Positions 7,425 to 17,141 of a stretch of 64,000 bases of DNA are shown here, piece by piece. The notes under the pieces are model-generated. The model did not search any database, had not been told where the DNA came from, and was given only the letters and a program-made list of their open reading frames with translations. The DNA is from an uncultured Alphaproteobacteria bacterium (GTDB taxonomy: Bacteria > Pseudomonadota > Alphaproteobacteria > Micropepsales > Micropepsaceae): contig CAIOYY010000087.1 in NCBI GenBank assembly GCA_903862715.1, forward strand, positions 62,001 to 126,000, written 5' to 3'. How positions within the stretch are numbered: the first letter of the stretch is position 1; every line of letters begins with the position of its first letter. Both the position numbers and the translations under genes were made by a program.

Positions 7425-8717
7425 ATGGCCAATGTCGCGGTGATCGGCGCCCAATGGGGCGACGAAGGTAAAGGTAAGATTGTCGATTGGTTGTCGGCGC
7501 GAGCGGATGTCGTCGTGCGCTTTCAGGGCGGGCACAATGCCGGTCATACCCTCGTCATTGACGGAACGACCTATAAACTTTCGCTGCTGCCCTCGGGCAT
7601 TGTCCGCAAGGGCAAGCTTTCCGTGCTCGGCAATGGCGTCGTCATCGACCCCTGGGCGCTGACCGAAGAAATCGAGAAGATCAAGCAGCTAGGTGTCGGG
7701 GTGACGCCGGAAAATCTCGTCATCGCGGAGAACGCCTCGCTCATTCTTTCGGTTCACCGCGAACTCGATCATATGCGCGAAACGTCCAACTCCGGCACAA
7801 AGCTCGGCACGACCCGCCGCGGCATCGGCCCTGCCTATGAAGATAAGGTAGGCCGCCGAGCGATCCGCGTCGCCGATCTGAAAAATCCGGCGGGACTCAA
7901 AGCGAAAATCGAACGTCTCTTGTCACACCACAACGCGCTTCGCCGCGGCATGGGCGTCGACGAGGTGGACGGTGCGCAACTGGAAAGCGAACTTACCGCG
8001 ATCGCGCCGAAAATCCTTCCGTTCGCCGGTCCCGTTTGGCGCCGCCTGGAAGAAGCGAAAAAGGCCGGACAGCGCGTGCTATTCGAAGGCGCGCAAGGCG
8101 CGATGCTCGACATCGATCACGGCACGTATCCCTATGTCACCTCGTCGAACACCGTCGCCGGACAGGCCGCCGCCGGTTCGGGCTGCGGACCGCACGACAT
8201 CGGCTTCGTGCTCGGCATCGTGAAAGCCTACACGACGCGTGTCGGCGAAGGACCCTTTCCCACCGAATTGCATGACGAAGTGGGCGAGCGTATCGGCAAG
8301 ATCGGTGCGGAATTCGGCACCGTGACGGGGCGCAAGCGCCGCTGCGGCTGGTTCGACGCGGTATTGGTGCGCCAGACGGTGGCGACCGGCGGCATCGACG
8401 GCATCGCACTGACCAAGCTCGACGTGCTCGACGGCTTTGACGAGATCAAGGTGTGTGTGGGTTACAAGGTCGGCGACAAAACCTATGATTACCTCCCCGT
8501 GGATTCCAACGATCAGGCCCAGATCACACCGGTTTATGAAACTCATGAAGGCTGGCGCGGGACGACGCATGGCGCGCGTTCCTGGGCGGACCTCCCCGCG
8601 ACCGCGATCAAATATATCCGCCGTATCGAGGAATTGATCGGGGCGCCGGTGGCGCTGCTTTCGACCAGCCCGCGACGGGAAGACACCATTCTCGTGCGCG
8701 ATCCTTTCGTTCGGTAA
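7425..8717 (+). CDS. purA: Adenylosuccinate synthetase PurA
   Basis: The 430-residue enzyme couples IMP and aspartate with GTP hydrolysis to give adenylosuccinate, the first committed step to AMP. The N-terminal P-loop-like motif is [11 protein letters not shown] (residues 11-21) with catalytic Asp13. NAGHT follows near residue 38, and TSNTVAG and [11 protein letters not shown] mark the IMP and GTP sites. Length is standard. It is preceded by a terminator and its own upstream region. A short AAGCTTG/CAAGCTT inverted repeat follows the stop at 8716-8737 but lacks a T run. Confidence 0.97.
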   Translation: MANVAVIGAQWGDEGKGKIVDWLSARADVVVRFQGGHNAGHTLVIDGTTYKLSLLPSGIVRKGKLSVLGNGVVIDPWALTEEIEKIKQLGVGVTPENLVIAENASLILSVHRELDHMRETSNSGTKLGTTRRGIGPAYEDKVGRRAIRVADLKNPAGLKAKIERLLSHHNALRRGMGVDEVDGAQLESELTAIAPKILPFAGPVWRRLEEAKKAGQRVLFEGAQGAMLDIDHGTYPYVTSSNTVAGQAAAGSGCGPHDIGFVLGIVKAYTTRVGEGPFPTELHDEVGERIGKIGAEFGTVTGRKRRCGWFDAVLVRQTVATGGIDGIALTKLDVLDGFDEIKVCVGYKVGDKTYDYLPVDSNDQAQITPVYETHEGWRGTTHGARSWADLPATAIKYIRRIEELIGAPVALLSTSPRREDTILVRDPFVR

Positions 8718-8786
8718 GCTTGTCGTTCAGCAAGCTTGGCTGGCCCGGGATTTCCGGTAGCGGACATTTCGCCCTAGACTGACGGG

Positions 8787-9350
8787 ATGAGAGGTTCCCT
8801 GTCCCGGCTTCCCATTATGGCGGCGCTCCTCGGTGCTGCGATGCTCCTGTCCGGCTGCTATCTCAGCAAGACCATGCTGATCACGCCGGAGACGGCGGAC
8901 TACCCCATCGTGTCGGATTCGCATTTCGCTTCCTTCGCACGGCGCGGCGAGGATTGGCGGCCGATGCCGTCGGGGCGCACGGTACGCCGATCGGGCGCTT
9001 ATTATTTCTTCCGTGACGATGGCAGCAACGCTACGAGTCTTCCCTTCCTGATGAAGGAGGTCTTGCCCGGCCGCTATGTGGTGCAGGCGAATGACACGTC
9101 GGATTTTGCGCGTGTCACCGAATATTATTATCTGCTGCTCGATTTCGACGGCAGGGAAGCGGTGCAGTATTCCGCTACCTGCTGGCCGCGCGAAGAATGG
9201 ATTTCCGACGGACTGGTCGCACAGGTCGAACAGACCGCCGTGAACGCGCGCTGTCATTTCGACAGTCTTGAAGATCTGACGACCGTTCTGGTGGGAACGA
9301 CCGATTACACCGCTCCGGAAGAACGCTTCGTTCTCACCCCATCGCCCTAA
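8787..9350 (+). CDS. Predicted lipoprotein, first of a tandem paralogous pair
   Basis: A 187-residue protein with a lipoprotein signal: basic N-terminus, hydrophobic core and lipobox LLSG-Cys near residue 24, so it should be anchored to an envelope membrane. After the lipid cysteine it reads CYLSKTMLITPETADYP, closely mirrored by the next gene. Two further cysteines lie in the C-terminal half (ATCWPREEW, ARCHFDSLEDL). I do not recognise the family and assign no function. The ATG follows GGGATGAG-like purines and is the only plausible start for the signal peptide. Confidence 0.75.
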   Translation: MRGSLSRLPIMAALLGAAMLLSGCYLSKTMLITPETADYPIVSDSHFASFARRGEDWRPMPSGRTVRRSGAYYFFRDDGSNATSLPFLMKEVLPGRYVVQANDTSDFARVTEYYYLLLDFDGREAVQYSATCWPREEWISDGLVAQVEQTAVNARCHFDSLEDLTTVLVGTTDYTAPEERFVLTPSP

Positions 9351-9402
9351 TCCTGACGCAGAGTTACGGGAGTATTTCCGGGAATGATCCGGAGAAGCCT
9401 GG

Positions 9403-9966
9403 ATGCGTTTTCTCGCGCGCGTTCTAATGCTCTGCCTGATGCCCGTATTGTCGTCCTGCTATGTCAGCGACATCGCGCTCATAACACCCGAGAATGCCGA
9501 CTGGCCCCTGCCCGACTATGCGGGCTACCGCGAAGCCGGGACGGACGCGTTCGGCAATATCCGCCGCGAGGACACGGGCTATGACCGCTATCACAATCCC
9601 ACCGGCATTGTCCTTGCCGTATTCACGCCCCCGGGAGAGCGTGTAAGCAGCCTTCTTTTCCGTCGTCTGGCCGAACCCCATTATTACATCGTCCAGGAAT
9701 TCGATTACCGTGCCGAACCGGGAACGCCGTCCTATCGCTGTGATGTTGTCATCATTGAGGTAGCAACCGTGACGGTGCTGAACCTCAAATGCGATTTGGA
9801 GGAGGGCAGGGCATTCATGGCAGAAGGTTTGATTACCCGCGAGGAAGAGAATGCGCGGTCTTGCTCCATACGCGATCTCGCACCGCTGGAAACTATTTTC
9901 CGATACAAACTGGAGAATGGCCTGGTCGGCGAACCCACAGTCTATGACGCGACGCTGACCGACTGA
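9403..9966 (+). CDS. Predicted lipoprotein, second of a tandem paralogous pair
   Basis: Also 187 residues, with a shorter signal ending in lipobox VLSS-Cys near residue 19. It then reads CYVSDIALITPENADWP, aligning with the preceding gene, and shares HYYIVQ (against RYVVQ) and a conserved C-terminal pattern (CDLEEGRAFMAEGLITREEENARSC shortened to its key parts: Cys, then EGLI, then Cys). Equal length, order and spacing indicate an old tandem duplication. It ends three bases before the convergent thiD. Function unknown. Confidence 0.75.
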   Translation: MRFLARVLMLCLMPVLSSCYVSDIALITPENADWPLPDYAGYREAGTDAFGNIRREDTGYDRYHNPTGIVLAVFTPPGERVSSLLFRRLAEPHYYIVQEFDYRAEPGTPSYRCDVVIIEVATVTVLNLKCDLEEGRAFMAEGLITREEENARSCSIRDLAPLETIFRYKLENGLVGEPTVYDATLTD

Positions 9967-9969
9967 CGG

Positions 9970-10773
9970 TCAATCAATGGCGAGATTGTGCATGTGATTG
10001 AGCGGACCCGTGCCATGGCCGAAACCCGGCGCGGTACGGATGGCATCCTGCACATACCGATGTGCGCGCGCGACGGCATCATAGAGGTCCATGCCCTGCG
10101 CCAATCCTGCGGCGCAGGCGGACGCCAGAGTGCAGCCCGTGCCGTGGGTCGAACGCGACTCCATACGCCAGGCTTCGAACAGGTGAACGTCATAGGCCGT
10201 CACCAGAGCGTCGGTGACCATGGGGCCGCTCAGATGCCCGCCTTTGACGAGCGCCGCCTTTGCGCCCAACACGATCAGCGCCTGTCCGGCCTGAATCAGG
10301 TCATCCGCGCTTTCGACCAGCATTCCGGCCAAGGCTTCCGCCTCCGGCGCATTCGGTGTCACGAGATCGGCACGGGGAACGAGGAACGTTTTCATCGCCT
10401 GGACGCCGCCATCATCGAGCAGCGCTGCCCCGCCCTTGGCAAACATCACGGTATCGAGAACAAGCGGAATCCCTTCAAAGGGTTCCAGCGCTCTCGCCAC
10501 GGTTGCGACGATCTCGGCGGAACCGAGCATACCGATTTTGATGGCATCGGCGCCGATGTCATCCAGCACACGCGTGATTTGTGCCTCGATAATATCGAGC
10601 GGAATCGGGTGAACGCCATGAACGCCGGTCGTATCCTGAACTGTGATCGCGGTCACCGCCGTCATGGCATAGCAGTTCAGCGCGGTCAGCGTTTTTACAT
10701 CGGCTTGAAGGCCCGCGCCCCCACCCGAATCTGACCCCGCGATAACAAGAACGCGCGCAGGCGAAGCCATCAC
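9970..10773 (-). CDS. thiD: Hydroxymethylpyrimidine/phosphomethylpyrimidine kinase ThiD
   Basis: A 267-residue ribokinase-fold enzyme that phosphorylates HMP and HMP-phosphate in thiamine synthesis. The N-terminus has [20 protein letters not shown], the substrate loop typical of Thi[20 protein letters not shown] follows, and the C-terminal anion hole and catalytic aspartate region is [18 protein letters not shown]. Its ATG overlaps the glmM stop by four bases (ATGA), so the two genes are translationally coupled. The thiE homologue lies 26 kb away at 36 kb. Confidence 0.95.
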   Translation of the reverse strand: MMASPARVLVIAGSDSGGGAGLQADVKTLTALNCYAMTAVTAITVQDTTGVHGVHPIPLDIIEAQITRVLDDIGADAIKIGMLGSAEIVATVARALEPFEGIPLVLDTVMFAKGGAALLDDGGVQAMKTFLVPRADLVTPNAPEAEALAGMLVESADDLIQAGQALIVLGAKAALVKGGHLSGPMVTDALVTAYDVHLFEAWRMESRSTHGTGCTLASACAAGLAQGMDLYDAVARAHRYVQDAIRTAPGFGHGTGPLNHMHNLAID

Positions 10774-12119
10774 GCGGCAGCTTCGCGGATAAGAGCGACA
10801 ACTTCGTTCACGACCTCACGCAGAAGCGCTTCGTCATCGCCCTCGCCCATCACGCGGATCAAGGGTTCGGTACCCGATTTGCGCACCAGAAGACGGCCAT
10901 TGCCGTTGAAACGCGCTTCGGACGCCTTGATGCGCGACAGAACCTTCTCGTCGCTGAGCGGCGAGCGGTCTTTGGCGAATCGCACATTCTCGAGAATCTG
11001 CGGCGCGGGTTCGAATAGATGCGCGGCCTCGCTGGCGCGCAGTTTTTCCCCGGCGAGCACCGCCAGCACCTGCAACGCCGCAACGATCCCGTCGCCCGTC
11101 GGTGCAAAATCCGAGAGGATGATATGACCGGATTGTTCGCCGCCGACATTGAAGGCGCCTTCCTGCATCTTCTCGATGACATAGCGGTCACCGACGGAGG
11201 CGCGGCCGAGGCTGAGATTGATGCTTCTCAGATAACGCTCCAGGCCGATATTCGACATCACCGTGCCGACAATGCCCCCGCCCTTGAGATCGCCACGCTC
11301 GGACCAGGAGCGCGCAATCAACGCCAGCACCTGATCGCCATCGATGATGCGGCCATTCTCGTCGCACATCACCACACGGTCGGCATCGCCGTCGAGCGCG
11401 ATCCCGATATCGGCGCGCGTTTCGATGACCTTGCGACACATCGCATTGGGCGAGGTAGAGCCGCAATCCTGATTGATATTGGTGCCGCTCGGATTGACGC
11501 CGATGGCGACGATCTCCGCCCCCAATTCCCACAATACGCTGGGCGCCACGCGATAGGCGGCGCCATTCGCGCAATCGACCACGATGCGCAAGCCTTCGAG
11601 CGTCAGATGTTTCGGGAAGGTACGTTTGGCAAACTCTATGTACCGGGCCTGAGCGTCATCGATGCGCTTGGCACGGCCGATCTGATCGGCAGGGGCCAGT
11701 CCATCCGCGAGGCCGTTCTGCATCAGGGCTTCGATCTCGGCTTCGCGCTCGTCGGAAAGCTTATGACCGTCGGGGCCAAAAAATTTGATGCCATTGTCCT
11801 GATAGTGGTTATGCGACGCCGAAATCATCACGCCGAGATCGGCGCGCAAGGAACGGGTCAGCATCGAGACAGCCGGTGTCGGCAGAGGGCCGAACTGAAA
11901 TACATCCATGCCAACCGAAGTGAAGCCCGACACCAGAGCGGATTCAATCATGTAACCCGAGAGACGCGTGTCCTTGCCGATGACCACGCGATGACGGTGT
12001 TCGCCGCGCGTGAAGATTCGACCGGCGGCCATGCCCGCCTTCATGGCGATTTCCGGCGTCATGGGAAAGTCATTGGCGCGGCCGCGTATGCCGTCGGTAC
12101 CGAATAGATTGCGCGTCAT
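10770..12119 (-). CDS. glmM: Phosphoglucosamine mutase GlmM
   Basis: The 449-residue enzyme interconverts glucosamine-6-phosphate and glucosamine-1-phosphate for peptidoglycan and LPS precursors. The active-site serine is Ser102 in [12 protein letters not shown], the metal-binding loop is LDGDADRV, and the C-terminal phosphate-binding loop is [13 protein letters not shown]. The N-terminus [16 protein letters not shown] is standard. It lies directly downstream of folP on the same strand, 153 bases apart. This ftsH-folP-glmM order is shared by many proteobacteria and matters for the sul2 comparison (see findings). Confidence 0.97.
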   Translation of the reverse strand: MTRNLFGTDGIRGRANDFPMTPEIAMKAGMAAGRIFTRGEHRHRVVIGKDTRLSGYMIESALVSGFTSVGMDVFQFGPLPTPAVSMLTRSLRADLGVMISASHNHYQDNGIKFFGPDGHKLSDEREAEIEALMQNGLADGLAPADQIGRAKRIDDAQARYIEFAKRTFPKHLTLEGLRIVVDCANGAAYRVAPSVLWELGAEIVAIGVNPSGTNINQDCGSTSPNAMCRKVIETRADIGIALDGDADRVVMCDENGRIIDGDQVLALIARSWSERGDLKGGGIVGTVMSNIGLERYLRSINLSLGRASVGDRYVIEKMQEGAFNVGGEQSGHIILSDFAPTGDGIVAALQVLAVLAGEKLRASEAAHLFEPAPQILENVRFAKDRSPLSDEKVLSRIKASEARFNGNGRLLVRKSGTEPLIRVMGEGDDEALLREVVNEVVALIREAAA

Positions 12120-12272
12120 TGGTCTCCAGCTCTCAAAGGCCCTAAGCCCTCGGATAATAAGCGCAGGAATTTAACAAAGATCATACGTTTGAGGACATCA
12201 CGCTTTCCGACTGAATTTGTCAGGAGGCCCGGTTTTCCGCCGATTTCCGCCCGCTATTTGTCGTCCGTGGCC

Positions 12273-13079
12273 CTATGAAGGACCGGAAAGGCAGTGCCAA
12301 ATCGTTAATGCGTCGCGGAGCGCTTTCGGATCATGGGTGCGTATCATATCCGCCCCCTGAAGCACGGCATAAAGTTCCGCGGCGAGCGTCGCCGGGCCGA
12401 TGCCCTCAACCGGCGTTCCGGTTAGCTTGCGGAGAAAGCCCTTGCGCGAGACCGATATCAGGACGGGCAGGCCGAACGCGGCCTTCAGTTCGGTTAAATG
12501 CCGAAGGACGGTGAGCGAAACTTCCGGCTTCGCCCCCAGAAAGAACCCCATGCCGGGATCGAGAATGAGGCGCTCACGCGCTACGCCTCCCGCGACCAGC
12601 GCCGCTATGCGCCGGTCGAAGAACGAAACGACGTGCTCCATGATCGTTTCCGGATCGGTCTCGATACGCTGTGCGCGTCCGCGCTCCTGCACGGCGTGCA
12701 TGACGACGAGCTTTGCCGCGCTTTCGGCCAGCGCCGGATAAAGTTCCGGTTCGGGAAAGCCCTGAATGTCGTTGAGATACGCAACGCCCTCGGCCAGCGC
12801 CCATCTCTGCGTTTCCGTCGAGAAACTGTCGATCGACAGCGTCCAGTTGTTTTCGCGCGCAGCGGCTAATAGGGGCGTAAGGCGGGCGATTCCGACGGCG
12901 GCGGGCACGCTCGACGCATCAGGGTTGCTGGATGCAGCACCCAGATCGAGAACATGCGCGCCGCCCGCGATCAGCGCGCTCGCATGGGCCAGCGCCTTTT
13001 CGGGCGCAAGAAACCGCCCGCCGTCGGAGAAGGAATCCTCGGTGATGTTCAGAATGCCGAAAAGGATGGGTTTGGACAT
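12273..13079 (-). CDS. folP: Dihydropteroate synthase FolP, Sul1/Sul2-like type
   Basis: The 268-residue enzyme joins p-aminobenzoate to dihydropterin pyrophosphate in folate synthesis. It starts MSKPILFGILNITEDSFSDG (ATG 13079; a longer in-frame opening to 13226 lacks homology and overlaps the divergent gene). The usual GGESTRPGA loop is replaced by GAASSNPDA at residues 47-55. YLNDIQGFPEPELYP (101-115), KLVVMH (123-128), LILDPGMGFFLG (171-182) and SVSRKGFLRKLTG (209-221) are features I recall from Sul1 and Sul2. It appears to be the only folP in the window and sits in its normal glmM-linked place, so it is likely the housekeeping enzyme. It may be naturally sulfonamide-insensitive. Confidence 0.93.
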   Translation of the reverse strand: MSKPILFGILNITEDSFSDGGRFLAPEKALAHASALIAGGAHVLDLGAASSNPDASSVPAAVGIARLTPLLAAARENNWTLSIDSFSTETQRWALAEGVAYLNDIQGFPEPELYPALAESAAKLVVMHAVQERGRAQRIETDPETIMEHVVSFFDRRIAALVAGGVARERLILDPGMGFFLGAKPEVSLTVLRHLTELKAAFGLPVLISVSRKGFLRKLTGTPVEGIGPATLAAELYAVLQGADMIRTHDPKALRDALTIWHCLSGPS

Positions 13080-13137
13080 ATCGCCTAGCAACCAACGCTG
13101 ATATGAGCTGGCCGCCTCAGAGGTTCCGACGACGGCG

Positions 13138-13968
13138 ATGACCGCTACAGTTCTTATCCTTCTATCCGCAATTGTCCACGCCATCGTCAATATCCTGACG
13201 AAACGCGCCGAGGACAAATACGCCATACGCCTCTTGATGGGCGGCTTCGCGGCGACGCTGGTATTTCCGGCATTATTCTTCGTGCCGTTACCGCAAGGCG
13301 ATGTGATCTATTTCCTGATCGCGTCCGGCATGATTCACGCGGTCTACGAACTTCTGCTCGTAAAAGCCTATGAGAACGGCGCGTTCTCGGCGGTGTATCC
13401 GATTGCACGCGGCACCGGCCCGCTGTTCACCGCGCTGGGCGCGGCACTTTTTGCGAGCGAGGATATCGGCTGGATAAAGGGCGCGGGCATCCTGCTTGTA
13501 TGCGCGGGCGTCATCGCCATCGGCATTTCGCACCGTCATGCCAAGGGGGCCCATCTCGGCTTCGCCTATGCGCTCGCCACGGGTCTCACCATCGGCGTGT
13601 ACACCGTGGTCGATGCGTCGGGCGTTCGCGCGGCCGAAGACCCGCTGACCTATATTGTCTGGTTCTGGATCGCCCATGGCTTGAGTGTTCTCTTCACCGC
13701 GCCAAGCCTGCGCGGGCGGGCGATCCTACGCGAAGCGCGCAGAGAATGGCGGCTGGGACTTCTTCTCGGCGTGCTCGCCATCGTCAGCTATTGCGCGGCG
13801 CTGATGGCGTTTCGTCTCGGCGCGACGGCGCCGCTCGCGGCGTTACGCGAAACCAGTGTGCTGTTCGGAACCGCGCTGGCCGTGATCTTCCTCGGCGAAA
13901 CCATGACGGCGCGGCGCTGGTGCGCCGCCGCCATCATCGTTGCGGGCGCCGTTCTGGCGCAGATATAG
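13138..13968 (+). CDS. EamA/DMT-family membrane transporter
   Basis: A 276-residue protein with about ten membrane helices arranged as two EamA repeats; GTGPLFTALGAALFASEDIG closes the first and ETSVLFGTALAVIFLGETMT the second. The family exports or imports metabolites; the substrate is not predictable. It is the only plus-strand gene in the 10-26 kb stretch, divergent from folP with 58 bases between starts and convergent with ftsH. The proximity to a Sul-like FolP is not evidence of a drug efflux role. Confidence 0.88.
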   Translation: MTATVLILLSAIVHAIVNILTKRAEDKYAIRLLMGGFAATLVFPALFFVPLPQGDVIYFLIASGMIHAVYELLLVKAYENGAFSAVYPIARGTGPLFTALGAALFASEDIGWIKGAGILLVCAGVIAIGISHRHAKGAHLGFAYALATGLTIGVYTVVDASGVRAAEDPLTYIVWFWIAHGLSVLFTAPSLRGRAILREARREWRLGLLLGVLAIVSYCAALMAFRLGATAPLAALRETSVLFGTALAVIFLGETMTARRWCAAAIIVAGAVLAQI

Positions 13969-13987
13969 AAGCCTCGAACGTCGCGCC

Positions 13988-15913
13988 TTACGCGCCGGGT
14001 TGCGGCTCCGGCGCACCCACGCCCGGACCATCGCCACGCGGACGGCCTGTTTGCGGCACGGTCGCGGACGGACGATGGATTTCCGGCGGCGGATCATCAT
14101 AGGGCGTGCGCACCGGCGGACGGCCGGCGAGCAGCGCCTTGATTTCCTCGCCCGTGAGCGTTTCGTATTCGAGGAGGCCCTTGGCGAGCGTTTCCAAATC
14201 GTCGTGCTTCTCGGTCAGGATCCGGCGCGCATTCTGATAGGCGGTGTCGATGATCCGATGCACTTCCTTGTCGATCGTGCGTGCGGTCTCCTCGGAAATG
14301 TTCTGCGTGCGTGACACGCTATGGCCGAGGAAAACTTCTTCCTGATTTTCGCCATAGGCGATCGGGCCCAGTTCGTCGGACATGCCGAAACGCGTGACCA
14401 TCGCGCGCGCCATGCGCGTCGCCATGTCGATATCGGACTGTGCACCCGTCGTGACGCGGTCATAGCCGAAGATCAATTCCTCGGCGACGCGACCACCAAA
14501 GGCGACCGCGAGATCCGCCTGCAGCTTCTGGCGCGACAGCGACAGCTGATCGCGCTCCGGCAGACGCATCACCATGCCCAGCGCGCGGCCGCGCGGGATG
14601 ATCGTCGCCTTGTGAATCGGATCCGAGCCGATGACGTTCAGCGCCACAATGGCGTGGCCGCCTTCGTGATAGGCAGTGAGTGCCTTCTCGTCTTCCGACA
14701 TGGCGAGCGTGCGGCGCTCGGCGCCCATCATCACCTTGTCCTTGGCGTCTTCGAATTCGCGCATCGACACCACGCGGCGGCCTTTGCGCGCGGCCATCAG
14801 GGCCGCTTCATTGACGAGATTGGCGAGATCGGCGCCGGAGAAACCCGGCGTGCCGCGCGCAACCGTACGCGGATCGACATCAGGGCCGAGTGGCACTTTG
14901 CGCATATGTACCTTGAGGATTTTCTCTCGGCCCGAAAGGTCCGGGTTCGGCACCACGACCTGACGGTCGAAACGGCCCGGACGCAACAGCGCGGGATCAA
15001 GCACATCAGGGCGGTTCGTCGCGGCGATCAGAATGACGCCTTCATTGGCTTCGAAACCGTCCATCTCGACCAGCAACTGGTTCAAGGTCTGTTCGCGTTC
15101 ATCATTGCCACCGCCGAGACCGGCGCCGCGATGACGGCCGACCGCATCGATTTCGTCAATGAAGACAATGCAGGGCGCGTTCTTCTTCGCCTGTTCGAAC
15201 ATGTCGCGCACGCGGCTGGCGCCGACACCGACAAACATCTCAACGAAGTCGGAACCGGAGATCGTGAAAAAGGGCACATTGGCCTCGCCCGCGACCGCGC
15301 GCGCGAGCAACGTCTTGCCCGTACCCGGGGGACCGGCCAGCAATACGCCTTTTGGAATGCGTCCACCAAGTTTCTGGAATTTCTGCGGATCGCGCAGGAA
15401 ATCGACGATCTCTACGAGGTCTTCCTTCGCTTCATCGACACCGGCGACATCTTCAAACGTGACGCGGCCCGAACGCTCCGTGAGCATCTTTGCCTTGCTC
15501 TTACCGAAGCCCATGGCTTTGCCGCCACCCGACTGCATCTGGCGGATGAAGAAGATCCAAACCGCCAGCAGCAGCATCGGGAACCAGTTGATCAGGATGC
15601 TGAGCAGGGGCGACATGCCGCCATCATTCGGCTGCACATCGGTTTCGACATTCTGAGCGAGAAGGCGGGAAACGAGGTTCGGATCATCCGGCGCCATCGT
15701 GGAGAAGGTGCGGTTATCGGTAAACGTGCCTTCGATGGTGCTACCCTTGATTGTCACCGAACGGACCGCACCATTTTCGAGTTGCTGCGAAAAGGCGCTG
15801 TAGGAAATCTCACTTCGGGCATTGCCCTGGTTCGGGTTCTGAAAAAGGTTGAACAGCGCAACCAGAAGCAGCGCGATAATGATCCAGAGGGCGAGATTGC
15901 GAAAATTGTTCAC
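13988..15913 (-). CDS. ftsH: ATP-dependent zinc metalloprotease FtsH
   Basis: The 641-residue inner-membrane AAA+ protease degrades misfolded membrane proteins and regulators such as sigma-32. It has two membrane helices (about residues 6-22 and 105-124) flanking a periplasmic domain. Walker A is GPPGTGKT at 194-201, Walker B is [11 protein letters not shown] at 249-259, and the zinc site is HEGGH at 416-420. The C-terminal tail is proline-rich and variable. It lies downstream of tilS on the same strand, a conserved order, and its target RpoH is encoded 11 kb away. Confidence 0.98.
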   Translation of the reverse strand: MNNFRNLALWIIIALLLVALFNLFQNPNQGNARSEISYSAFSQQLENGAVRSVTIKGSTIEGTFTDNRTFSTMAPDDPNLVSRLLAQNVETDVQPNDGGMSPLLSILINWFPMLLLAVWIFFIRQMQSGGGKAMGFGKSKAKMLTERSGRVTFEDVAGVDEAKEDLVEIVDFLRDPQKFQKLGGRIPKGVLLAGPPGTGKTLLARAVAGEANVPFFTISGSDFVEMFVGVGASRVRDMFEQAKKNAPCIVFIDEIDAVGRHRGAGLGGGNDEREQTLNQLLVEMDGFEANEGVILIAATNRPDVLDPALLRPGRFDRQVVVPNPDLSGREKILKVHMRKVPLGPDVDPRTVARGTPGFSGADLANLVNEAALMAARKGRRVVSMREFEDAKDKVMMGAERRTLAMSEDEKALTAYHEGGHAIVALNVIGSDPIHKATIIPRGRALGMVMRLPERDQLSLSRQKLQADLAVAFGGRVAEELIFGYDRVTTGAQSDIDMATRMARAMVTRFGMSDELGPIAYGENQEEVFLGHSVSRTQNISEETARTIDKEVHRIIDTAYQNARRILTEKHDDLETLAKGLLEYETLTGEEIKALLAGRPPVRTPYDDPPPEIHRPSATVPQTGRPRGDGPGVGAPEPQPGA

Positions 15914-16030
15914 GTTCGTTTTGTCTTTCCGCGAAGGGGCAAAAACCGTCCGTTAGAGATAGGTATTAGACTAGCCTTTTGCCAGTCAGCAAACCGTTAA
16001 GAGCGCAATTGGGAGCGATGAATACGCCCT

Positions 16031-17140
16031 TTATGGGGCGCGTTTCTTTTTGACGGGCTTCGCCGCGACTTTAGTGGGCGCAGAGGCCGCGCTGGATTTT
16101 CGCGCCGATTCCCGCGTGATCTCGACCGTTTGAGGGCCAAATTTCTGTGCTCGCTTCCGGGCTGGGCCAACCCGGCACCCCTGCAGGGTGCGGGCCTTGA
16201 AGCCTGGCTCCGGCCCAACGAGGACCGCGTAAAGGGCTTCCAGCCCGTCAAAACGGGGCCGGTAGGCCGCACCCGACACTAGGCCTAGTGTCCGGCTTAA
16301 CGCGCGCAGGCCAATCTCCACCGGCAGCTGGGCGAAAGCCCGCCCGTCGAACAGGATCTGGCCCGGGGCCAGCGACAAGGCATGCGCCTTCAGGAAGGCG
16401 TCCGTTTCGGCTTCGAGGGCGTCCCGTGCGCGGGCGAGGTGGCGGGCGGCATCGATAATGCGCGCCGTGGGAATCCCGGCCTCGGCCAGCACCGGAAGCA
16501 GCGCACGGATACGGGTGCGCGCGAAACGGGGGTCGGCATTCATCGGGTCTTCCGTCCAGACCGACCCTCTTTTCTCCAAATAGAGGCGCAACTCGGCCCG
16601 CCCGAAATCGAGCAGCGGGCGCAGCAAGGTCATTTCCGCAAAACCTGCGACGGGAAAGGGCGCCCTCACACGCATCGCGGACAATCCGTCCACGCCGCTG
16701 CCACGCCCGAGGCGCAGAAGGAACGTTTCGGCGACATCGTCGGCGGTGTGCGCCACCAGCAGAAACGGCAGCCGACGTGCCTGGCACCATTGACCCATCA
16801 AAAGATAGCGCGCCTTGCGCGCTTCATCTTCGATATTGGCCTCGGGTTTCGGCCCCTTCCAGACGAGAATATGCGCCTGCCAGCCGCGCGTGCGCGCTGC
16901 GGCGGCAACGCGTTTGGCCTCGGCGCCGGAGCCCTTGCGCAAGCCGTGATCGACGATGAGCGCATATCGTGGCGCGCCCGGCGCTTTTTTCCCGGCGCGT
17001 TCCATCCATCCTGTGAGGAGATGCAGCAGCGCGACCGAATCGCCACCGCCCGACAAAGCAAGAACAATGGGAGACGCGACGCCGAGACCGGCCGCGCGCA
17101 TCGCGTCGGAAAAACGGATGTCTAAAGGCGTTACCGCCAA
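16031..17140 (-). CDS. tilS: tRNA(Ile)-lysidine synthetase TilS
   Basis: The enzyme converts the wobble cytidine of the tRNA-Ile CAU anticodon to lysidine, an essential step. The PP-loop SGGGDSVALLHLL is near the N-terminus, and VAHTADDVAETFLLRLGRGSG is the second conserved block. The C-terminus is basic and low in complexity (lysine/proline-rich). The reading frame is open to an ATG at 17266, but that would overlap cpoB by 125 bases. A TTG at 17140, directly after the cpoB stop, or an ATG at 17101 are better starts; I prefer 17140. Coupling to cpoB is likely. Confidence 0.9.
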   Translation of the reverse strand: MAVTPLDIRFSDAMRAAGLGVASPIVLALSGGGDSVALLHLLTGWMERAGKKAPGAPRYALIVDHGLRKGSGAEAKRVAAAARTRGWQAHILVWKGPKPEANIEDEARKARYLLMGQWCQARRLPFLLVAHTADDVAETFLLRLGRGSGVDGLSAMRVRAPFPVAGFAEMTLLRPLLDFGRAELRLYLEKRGSVWTEDPMNADPRFARTRIRALLPVLAEAGIPTARIIDAARHLARARDALEAETDAFLKAHALSLAPGQILFDGRAFAQLPVEIGLRALSRTLGLVSGAAYRPRFDGLEALYAVLVGPEPGFKARTLQGCRVGPARKRAQKFGPQTVEITRESARKSSAASAPTKVAAKPVKKKRAP

Positions 17141-17141
17141 C

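Noticed and set aside
11019..12107. Plus-strand frame of 362 codons opposite glmM
   Set aside because: It mirrors glmM codon structure and shows no family resemblance.
12273..13079. Reading the Sul-like folP as an acquired resistance gene
   Set aside because: No integron, ISCR or transposase lies near it, it sits in its usual ftsH-folP-glmM place, and no second folP is visible. A native gene is the better reading.
13080..13226. N-terminal extension of folP
   Set aside because: The added residues match no FolP and overlap the divergent EamA gene.
14321..16000. A long plus-strand open frame (559 codons) opposite ftsH
   Set aside because: It is the antisense of a perfectly conserved ftsH; its translation is rich in His/Arg and has no motif. 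High-GC DNA often gives long antisense frames.
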